The position numbers and the translations under genes were made by a program. From contig NC_058161.1 of assembly GCF_020080835.1 (NCBI RefSeq), positions 17,349,603 through 17,413,602 on the forward strand: DNA of 64,000 nt, given 5' to 3'. This DNA is from Cotesia glomerata (taxonomy: Eukaryota; Arthropoda; Insecta; Hymenoptera; Braconidae). The notes beneath the pieces are model-generated. The model worked only from the letters and a program-made list of their open reading frames with translations. It did not search any database and had not been told where the DNA came from. Positions 56,528 through 64,000 of this stretch are shown here, one piece after another (position 1 is the stretch's first letter; each line of letters begins with the position of its first letter).

Positions 56528-56929
56528 TCTTTGATTAGGTTGGCTTTTAAAATACTGAAAATTAAATAGTGTGGTACTGATTAGTAAGAAGACATAGGTA
56601 CACTAGTAGAAAGGTTAGCTTGACGCAAGACAAAAATTCTTGAACCAAGATTACTACAAGAAAAACTATAAATTTCTTGGGACAAGAGCAAAAATTATTG
56701 AGCCAAGAAATTTTTTTTTACTTAAACCTAGTGAAATGAAACTGTTAAATTGCTGTATGTCAATTTTACGTAAAAACTTGGGATCTCGTTAAAATCTAAG
56801 AATGTTTAGACATAAATAATTGAGAAACCTAAATCATTAAAATTATTAAAATTTATTAAAACAATGTACTTATTACTTATTACTTTGTACTTAAATAATC
56901 GATTATTATATATTAATCTGATGAAAATA

Positions 56930-57100
56930 AAGTTAACCGACATCTAAAAATTTTGATAAATTTTTTTTCCAACTGTTACAAAAAAATAAGAAAAAAAAAT
57001 TTCATCTATAAAAAATTTGACAAAATACACGTGCAATTTTTAAAAAATATTTTTAGTACTAAGTAAATGATTAAAAAAAATTAAAAACGTCGGCTAACTT
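56930..57100. mobile_element. Short element with AAGTTAGCCG ends, copy 1
   Basis: Starts AAGTTAACCG and ends CGGCTAACTT. The interior (TTTCATCTATAAAAAATTTGACAAAAT, GTGCAATTTT) matches the copy at 63265-63458, and another copy begins at 63981 and leaves the window. No coding region. Confidence 0.55.
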
Positions 57101-57160
57101 CTGTATCATATTAATATGATGTAATTATGTCAAACTATGTATTCCTTCTGGTTCTATGTA

Positions 57161-58194
57161 CACGACAAAAAATAAACTGTAAAATTCACTTGGATTCCGG
57201 TTAATTTTTATAGTTTCTAACAGTAAAGCGGACATCGGGGTGGCAAAAATATGAATATTACAGAACTTGATGTAGAAAGTGTAAAAGCCACAATTTATAA
57301 TTTAATATCGAAAATAAGTGATTAGTAGTTGTCACTATAGTAAATAACGACTCTCTCATCCTAAAAAATTACAGTTTCAAACAGTAAAAATTGCTATTTC
57401 AATATAAAGTCCATACTATGAGGAGAAGGGGAACTCAGATGAGGAGAAGGGGGTCTCACTCTGGGAGAATTTAACATTTCAAACAGTAAAAATTATACTT
57501 TTAAAATATACATTTTACCAGTCCAAGCAAATCAATAATTATAGTTTGATTTTTAACGTTGCGTTTAAAATTTACCATTTTACTTTGTAAATATTGACGT
57601 TGCTTGTATTAGAAATTTAGTAACTTTATTTTATACTTTTTACATATACACGGAAAAAATAAAACTCGAAAAATTACAGTATAAAATGTAAAATCAGTCC
57701 CGTCGTAATCAAAACTAGAAAAATTACAGTTTGAAATAACATTTTTCTAAATTCAATTTTTTAATTTAATATTCAGAGCTTGCAATGTAAATATTACATT
57801 ATACAATGTAATTCTTATAAAATCTGTAATAATTACAATTTGAAACTGTAATTTTTCCAGTTTTCATCACAAAGCGCCACGTTGCATTATATACTGTAAT
57901 TTTTCGAGTTTTCCTTTTTCTGTGTACGATCATTTTTTAGGTACGAAATGATAAATATCAAAGTCTAAATTCTTAATTATTATACTTTAACATTTTCAAC
58001 ATTCACATAGCGAATATTACTGTTTGAAATAGTATTTTCTTCCATTTAAAGAATAAATTGTACCGTTTAAATGATAAATATTATAAAGTAAATAGTAAAA
58101 TCACGATTTTACTGTTAGAAATGGTAATTTTTAGCAGTTGATCATTACTTATTACAAATCGACTATTATTTATTACAGTTTATTTTTTTCCGTG
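57161..58194. mobile_element. MITE B, copy 1 (TA target duplication)
   Basis: Starts CACGACAAAAAATAAACTGTAA and ends TTACAGTTTATTTTTTTCCGTG, flanked by TA. It is homologous along its length to the copy at 60173-61419, for example GGATTCCGGTTAATTTTTATAG and AGCGGACATCGGGGTGGC. It carries a nested element D (57649-57924) absent from the other copy. Confidence 0.8.
57649..57924. mobile_element. MITE D nested in B copy 1
   Basis: Starts CACGGAAAAAATAAAACTCG and ends CGAGTTTTCCTTTTTCTGTG with TA on both sides. The second B copy at about 60660 shows the empty site, so the insertion is certain. The interior is a diffuse palindrome around AAATTACAGT. Confidence 0.8.
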
Positions 58195-58891
58195 TACAGA
58201 TACCACCTTTATAAAATCACTATCAGAAGTTAAATGATAAATAAATAAATAAATAAAATTTTATGTTAGCTCATTACAAAAATACTCTTATCTTTATCCA
58301 AGATTCTGTTTCGTTTAAGATCATCAAGATCATTATAATAATTAAAAATATTTTTAATTATTTTCAATCAATATTTTTAAACAGGAATAGTACTGAAAAA
58401 TAACTTTTTTATTTCTTAATTAAATAAATTTCGTTTTACATATAAATTTTTTTGTTTATTTATAAGCAATTTTTATTAAAAAAAATTTTAAGCTTTCTGA
58501 AATGTTATTTTTAATCTTAAATAATAAGATTGAAAAAAAAAAAGTGACATTTTTTAGACCTTGCGCTATTTATAGAAAAATATTTAGATTTTTTTTTTTT
58601 TAAATTCCTTGATCTCAAAAAAAAAAAAACTTTTAAAAATTACGAAATTTTTTGGAATAAATTAGAGTAAAATATTTAAGATCTTTCACAAAACATGAAT
58701 TAAGATTTAATTTTTTTCTGAGTAATCTGAGTAATTTTGTCAAAACCTATCAATAGAAATAATTGGCCAATATAACTGAGTCACCTACAGTATATTACTC
58801 CAAAATGATAACTGTCTTCAATATTGAATCAATATTAAAAATATAGACCTGAAAAAAATAATTATTAATGACATTAAATTTAGCAGTTAAT

Positions 58892-58929
<38 letters not shown>

Positions 58930-59182
58930 CAAATTTGCTTCAAAAAGTTATTTTTAAAATATTGCATATCAATTTTTTTTTGCCATAATATATTTGTTAC
59001 AAAAATTATTAAATATCTGCTAAATTAATTTTAATTAATTATTAAAAAAGTACGTGGCAAAAAATAAATAATTTCTAGAAGAAATAATAAGATTAATAAC
59101 CTCTAAAATAAAAATTTGTTAAGAGTATAAAATTAAAATTAATTGAAAAAGTTTTTTATAAATAAAAAAAAAAAATACTTAC

Positions 59183-59680
59183 AGAAGTTTAAAACATTAT
59201 ATAATTAATAATTCAATTTTTCGTTTGATATTTTTGGATATTACGTTGATATGATTATCGATAACTTGTCTGTTATTATTTACAATTACAGTTGAAGATG
59301 GAGTAATAACTATTTAACAATTACTGACAAACTGACATTTCACTCCATGACAATAAACCTGTTGGAAAATAAATCTTTCTTATTAACTTTTTCAATAAAC
59401 AGATGGATGAAATTTATTCATCGTGTTATTACTAATGCAACAACACGACACATAACACATATCATTACTTTGTGTAATTGTGTGTAATAATATGAAAAAT
59501 AGTTTCAGTTATTTATATATTGTTTTTGTTATGAAAGTGATTATTGTAAATTGCTTACACTGTACACTGATCCAGGATTTTAAAGGAACAGAAGTCTGCT
59601 AGTGCTGCTGATGATGAAGCGGACATTTTCACTGCACATGAGCGCCACTTGGAAACACTAACTAAGCGCGGGAATATTTG
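59183..59680 (-). promoter_or_regulatory. STK11IP: Possible STK11IP first exon and promoter
   Basis: The region just beyond the candidate donor is less AT-biased from about 59570 and contains GCGCGGGAAT (59666), an E2F-like site, and AGCGCCACTTGG. No TATA box is obvious. It lies next to the nested repeat block, so the promoter would be confined to a few hundred bases. Confidence 0.3.
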
Positions 59681-60771
59681 AAATCCTTAAGGAAGTTCGA
59701 GCGTAACTTATGAGTCAAAATAATGTTTAAATTTTTTTTTACGTTCAGTCTTCCCAATATTCGTAAACATTCTTTATTTTAATTAAAAATAATTTGAACA
59801 ATTTAATAATTGACGATTTTTACTTATTTAATAAAATAAAGTAGTAAAATGACCTTTGTATTTATTACTTGCCGGATTAAATAAACAGATTTGGCAACAG
59901 CGCGTTTGATTATACCCATTACAGAGACGTGGATGAGTGTGTAAGTTAAATATTTCTCTCTCTGTAACTATATTTCTATCCTTTTCTTTTTTCTCAGATG
60001 TTGACGCGATGTTGCCAAATCTTTATTCGAATAAATAGCTGACGATAAACGAGTCAAAAACATAAAATTAAACTTTGAATATTTCTAAAATTATATCGGT
60101 AATGTATTATTATTAAATTTTTTTTATATTTTACAATAATCCAAGTTTCTTGTGTATAGTTTTTTATTCGTTCACGGAAAGAAGTAAACTGTAATATTCA
60201 CTCGGATTCCGGTTAATTTTTATAGTTTCAAACAGTAAAGCGGATATCGGGGTGGCAAAAATATAAATATTACAGAACTTAATGTAAAAAGTATAAAAGC
60301 CACAATTTATAATTTAATATCCAAAATAAGTGATGAGTAGCTGTCACTATAGTAAATAACGACTCTTTCATCTTTAAAAATTACAGTTTCAAACAGTAAA
60401 AATTGCCATTTCAATATATAGTCGATATTATGAGGAAAGGGGAACTCAGATGAAAGAGAAGGGGGTCTCACTCTGGGAGAATTTAACATTTGAAACAGTA
60501 GAAAATATACTTTTAAAATATACATTTTACCAGTCCAAGCAAGTCAATAATTATAGTTTGATTTTTAGAGTTGCGTTTAAAATTTACCATTTTACTTTGT
60601 AAATATTGGCATTGCTTGTGTTAGAAATTTACTAACTTTATTTTATACTTTTTACATATCATAAGATCATTTTTTAGGTACGAAATGATAAATATCAAAG
60701 TCTGAATTCTTAATTATTATACTTAAACATTTTAGACATTCACATAGCGAATATTACTGTTTGAAATAGTA

Positions 60772-61257
60772 CACTGAGAGAAAAGTGCATAGTTAACTGA
60801 ATCATAACATCACAATTATGAAAATATAGTTTTCTGAACTTTTTTTTTGTAGTTACTCAAACTATGCATTAGTTTAAGTAACTATTGATAAATAGTTATA
60901 TCGACTATATTTTAATAAATATGTTTTTGTTATCGTGTTAAACAAAAAGTTATTAGGTGACTGAAAGGTTTTTACGGACAACATCTCAGATAGCTAAACT
61001 GGAAGAGCCCTTCGTGCATAACCAAAAGATCCGAGTTCGATTCCCGGTCCGAGCTATCCGAATTATTTTTTCTGTTTTCTGAGTTAAAGTTAATCAAGAT
61101 GGCTATTAAGCTGATATTTAACTGAAAATAGTTTAAGTAACTATCCATTGGGATTCAATATAATAAATAATGTTAGGTACAAGAACTGCAATTAAATAGT
61201 GGTGATGCTATTTAACTAGATTTTCCTAGTTCAAATGACCATATTTTTCTCTCAGTG
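60772..61257. mobile_element. MITE C nested in B copy 2, carrying a tRNA-like segment
   Basis: Starts CACTGAGAGAAAAGTGCATAG and ends ATATTTTTCTCTCAGTG with TA on both sides (60770-60771, 61258-61259). B copy 1 shows the empty site near 58031. A tRNA-like stretch lies in its middle (about 60987-61056), unusual for a MITE. Confidence 0.8.
60987..61056 (+). ncRNA. tRNA-like sequence inside MITE C
   Basis: GATAGCT and AGCTATC close a possible 7 bp stem. Between them are an A-box match TAGCTAAACTGG and a B-box match GAGTTCGATTCC about 34 bases later. The anticodon arm does not fold cleanly, so a working tRNA is unlikely. It could still recruit RNA polymerase III. Confidence 0.4.
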
Positions 61258-61663
61258 TATTTTTTTCCATGTAAATAGTGAATTGTAGCGTTTAAATGGT
61301 AAATATTATAAAGTGAATAGTAAAATCACGATTTTACTGTTTGAAATGGTAATTTTTAGGAGTTGATCATTACTTATTATAAATCGACTGTTATTTATTA
61401 CAGTTTACTTTTTTCCGTGTAAAGTTGGGAGGTAATTAATATTGAAAAAAATAATTAAAGTCTCGACTAAAGTTTGTCCGCCATAAGAGCCCGTGTATAA
61501 GGAGATAAAATATGTGATTTTTAAAATTTAATATCTAAGTAACTAAATGGAGAATCTTTTTAAAATTTTGGGAGTAGATAAATGACTAATTTATTTATTT
61601 ATACGTATACTTAATTTCAAAGCTCAAAGATGGAAATTATCTTTCATATCAGATTCGCTCGAA

Positions 61664-62395
61664 CCTTAAGGAGGTTCGAGCGTAACTTTTGAGTCAAAAT
61701 AATGTTTAAATTTTTTTTTACGTTCAGTCTTCCCAATATTCGTAAAAATTCTTTATTTTAATTAAAAATAATTTAAACAATTTAATAATTGACGATTTTT
61801 ACTTATTTAATAAAATAAAGTAATAAAATGACCTTTGTATTTATTACTTGCCGGATTAAACAAACAGATTTGGCAACAGCGCGTTTGAATATACCCATTA
61901 CAGAGACGTGGATGAGTGTGTAAGTTAAATATTTCTCTCTCTGTAACTATATTTCTATCCTTTTGTTTTTTCTCAGATGTTGACGCGACGTTGCCAAATC
62001 TTTATTCGAATAAATAGCTGACGATAAACGAGTCAAAAACATAAAATTAAACTTTAAATATTTCTAAAATTATATCGGTAATGTATTATTATTAAATTTT
62101 TTTTATATTTTACAATAATCCAAGTTTCTTGTGTATAGTTTTTTATTCGTTAAAGTTGGGAGGTTAATATTGAAAAAAATAATTAAAGTCTCGACTTAAG
62201 TTTGTCCGCCATAAGAGCCCGTGTATAAGGAGATAAAAATGTGATTTTTGAAATTTAATATCTAAGTAACTAAACGGTGAATCTTTTTAAAATTTTGGGA
62301 GTAGATAAATGACGTATTTATTTATACGTATATTTAATTTCAAAGCTCAAAGTTGGAAATTATTTTTCACATTAGATTCGCTCGAACTTCCTTAA
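61664..62395. mobile_element. Element A, intact copy 2
   Basis: Starts CCTTAAGGAGGTTCGAGCG and ends CGCTCGAACTTCCTTAA. It directly follows copy 1 and shares its terminus, giving a palindromic junction at 61655-61682. The interior includes GATTTGGCAACAGCGCGTTTG and ATGTTGACGCGACGTTGCCAAATC, an inverted pair. No coding region. Confidence 0.7.
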
Positions 62396-62820
62396 ATGGC
62401 TCAATTTCAGTATCATTATAAATGACATAATAAGAAATATATTATTCACTAAAGACACTGAAGTTGGCAGACATTAAGAATGTTTATAGAATTTTATAGC
62501 AATCAAATTAATATGAAAAAAAATTTAATAAGAAACTTAATTTGTAAAAATTAAAAAAAAATTATTAATGGAAATTTAAAAGCATTTTTTTTTTTATTGT
62601 AATTGATTCATTATAAAATTTAAAAAAAAAACATTGATCAGTTCTCAGTTAATTTCAGTATCATTATTCACAAACGTAACTGAAAATTTTAAAGCTTTTT
62701 TTAAACAATAAAAAACAATTAAAATGCATCAGTACTTTAGTTACTTTTAATTAAATAATTAAAAAAGAAATATATGTTATAAAAATTCAAAATGACACAC
62801 TGAAAACTAATCTTTTTATT
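62396..62820. other. AT-rich intergenic DNA, no gene seen
   Basis: Low-complexity A/T sequence with no open frame or repeat boundary. Confidence 0.5.
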
Positions 62821-62829
62821 ATAATAGCA

Positions 62830-63190
62830 GAGTGACTGGCAACTTAGATCTCGGATGTGTCAGAATGCGCGGGAGACTAACGCCAACAAGGCGTACGTTC
62901 TAGAAACTGACTTCTGCGCACGTCAATTTAGTTTCTTGCGCATGCCAGGTTCCGAGTGTTTCTCGCACTACGCAGCAGTTTCTTAAACATCAACCGACCG
63001 CCATTACAGTGACAGTTAACTTCGCGACAAGTGTTTTAAATAAAATAATTAAATATTTTTACGCTGAAATTAATTAAAATTTTCGGATAAAATAAATCTT
63101 TAACACCCGCGTAATGTAGAGTGATAATAATTTTCTCGGTGCGGGGAATTTAAATTGTAAAAAGTCATTCGTTGTTTTTTCCTAAAATCA
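62830..63190 (+). promoter_or_regulatory. GC-richer promoter-like patch near the window end
   Basis: This is the only GC-rich patch in the last 2 kb. It contains TTGCGCATGCC, close to an NRF1 site, several CGCG/GCGC steps, GCGCGGGAGA, and CCGACCGCCATTACAGTGAC. No ATG-led frame follows within the window. It may be the start of a plus-strand gene whose coding exons lie beyond 64000, or an upstream exon. Orientation is a guess. Confidence 0.35.
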
Positions 63191-63264
63191 CTGACAGGAA
63201 CTAACCGGCTTTCGTCGTAATTCGTATTATTTATTAATTAATTAAAGAAATAAATATGAAAATT

Positions 63265-63458
63265 AAGTTAGCCGTCCTCTAAAAATTTTTAGAATTTTTT
63301 TTTATTGAAAAAATTATTAAAAATAAAATAAAAAAAATGTTTCATCTGTAAAAAACTTAGAAAACTATGAGTGCAATTTTAGACAAATATTTATTAGTTC
63401 TAATTTAATAAATAAAATTTTTAACAAATAAAAATAAATCAATAACGCCGGCTAAGTT
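63265..63458. mobile_element. Short element with AAGTTAGCCG ends, copy 2
   Basis: Starts AAGTTAGCCG and ends CGGCTAAGTT, matching 56930-57100. A further AATTTAGCCGATATTTAATA at 63981 is probably the left end of a third copy that runs out of the window. Confidence 0.55.
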
Positions 63459-64000
63459 TAGTATTATGAATTAAATACATTTTAATTTTGATTTTTTTAT
63501 TTCGTAAAGTTTTTTTTTTTTGTTTTGACGGTAATTCTTATTCACGCATTTTGCCGCAATTTTCTAGCGTCAACAAAAAACTTTCAAATGTTTATTTTTT
63601 CATGGTGAATTATAAATTTTTATTATTGTTAAAAAAATTTTAGAACTTTTATTTTCAAAAATTTTAATAAATCATTATTTTTACAGAAAAAGTAATTATT
63701 CCAAGAATGAATGTTAGAATAAAAATGTGAGTATAAATGTTACTGAAATTGATAGACATTTTTGATAGTTTTTTTTTTTTTTAATCAAAATTAATAAAAA
63801 TCCTTAAATTAAGAATGTAATTTATTAAAATTTTTTTTTCTATTATATATTTATTTTTTAAATAAATTACAAAATAAGTATCAATTTTTTAAAAATAATT
63901 TATTGAAAAAATTTAAACAATTGTTTGACAATTTTTTGAAATTTTTATGGAACAAAAATTAAGATAAAAAAATGAAAATTAATTTAGCCGATATTTAATA

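Larger units (their letters stand above)
56555..59182 (-). other. STK11IP: Candidate 5' untranslated intron of STK11IP
   Basis: On the minus strand TTTAATTTTCAG ends at 56555, 27 bp before the start codon, and CTTCT|GTAAGTA stands at 59182. A non-coding first exon upstream of 59183 would then supply the leader. The span holds two inverted-repeat elements and a long poly-T run (about 58890-58923). The splice sites are good, but only a transcript would prove it. Confidence 0.35.
60173..61419. mobile_element. MITE B, copy 2, inserted in element A
   Basis: Starts CACGGAAAGAAGTAAACTGTAA and ends TTACAGTTTACTTTTTTCCGTG. It is the same element as 57161-58194 without D but with its own nested MITE C (60772-61257). 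The TA at the left junction has decayed. Confidence 0.8.
59686..61670. mobile_element. Element A, copy 1, split by MITE B copy 2
   Basis: Left part 59686-60172 and right part 61420-61670 together match the intact copy at 61664-62395. The ends are TTAAGGAAGTTCGAGCG and CGCTCGAACCTTAA. The insert B restores the empty site TCGTTAAAGTTGGG of the intact copy when removed. Confidence 0.75.

Noticed and set aside
1..64000. CRISPR arrays, operons or bacterial genes
   Set aside because: No spaced direct repeats of that type and no ribosome-binding-site pattern; the genes have eukaryotic splice sites.

Overview
This window looks like nuclear DNA of an insect, most likely a hymenopteran and perhaps a parasitoid wasp. 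It is very AT-rich, has split genes with GT-AG introns, an arthropod TATA/Inr core promoter, a cuticular-protein gene, and many small TA-flanked inverted-repeat elements, solo LTRs, a LINE and a SINE. Nothing is prokaryotic. The species is an inference.

Layout. 1-3.7 kb: palindromic repeats, no gene. 3.7-5.4 kb: a two-exon cuticular-type secreted protein with a clear promoter. 6.3-15.7 kb: mobile DNA, namely a 2.8 kb long-TIR element with a frameshifted two-exon gene, a solo LTR, an inverted duplication carrying an orphan N-myristoylation-type protein, a SINE with a 12 bp target duplication, and LINE copies. 16.07-56.53 kb, minus strand: one seven-exon gene that I identify as STK11IP (LKB1-interacting protein). 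All splice phases agree and give 1217 codons. Its first coding exon (54391-56527) is separated from the other six (16069-19499) by a 34.9 kb intron.

Inside that intron, on the opposite strand, sits the main feature: a head-to-tail array of 13 intronless genes plus one pseudogene (21.1-53.5 kb). All are built from about 37 copies of one domain of roughly 165-175 residues. It starts with a [VIL]DF[NxY]G[YF] strand, then IKEYSLY, GI-W-GT and IYVRD..K..LL, and ends with a Cys/His box (CxxH..P..NNCAxDN) and MxxWL. I call it the DFNG domain. Copies per gene run from 1 to 5. A distinct subtype (IKELNA, THIYVKNLEKQKLLE, ICA..FSK.ML.WF) usually closes the chain. The order of motifs recalls single-domain DEDDh-exonuclease-like proteins of insect genomes, but the catalytic Asp-x-Glu pair is missing, so these may be non-catalytic beads-on-a-string proteins. 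None has a signal peptide.

Variants in the array: one member is fused in frame to a retropepsin-like aspartic protease (LDTGA), one carries tandem tyrosine motifs with ITAM-like spacing, and two have 16-residue proline-rich repeats. Two neighbours share about 1.8 kb of near-identical sequence, and one of these looks chimeric. A short DNA motif (TATAGAAGACAAC) lies about 30 bp upstream of the DFNG start in seven members. Together this suggests a young, fast-evolving tandem family with ongoing duplication and gene conversion. Its biological role cannot be read from sequence alone.

56.6-62.4 kb holds a Russian-doll nest of inverted-repeat elements whose empty and filled sites can be compared within the window. 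The last kilobase contains a GC-richer, promoter-like patch with no coding region visible.
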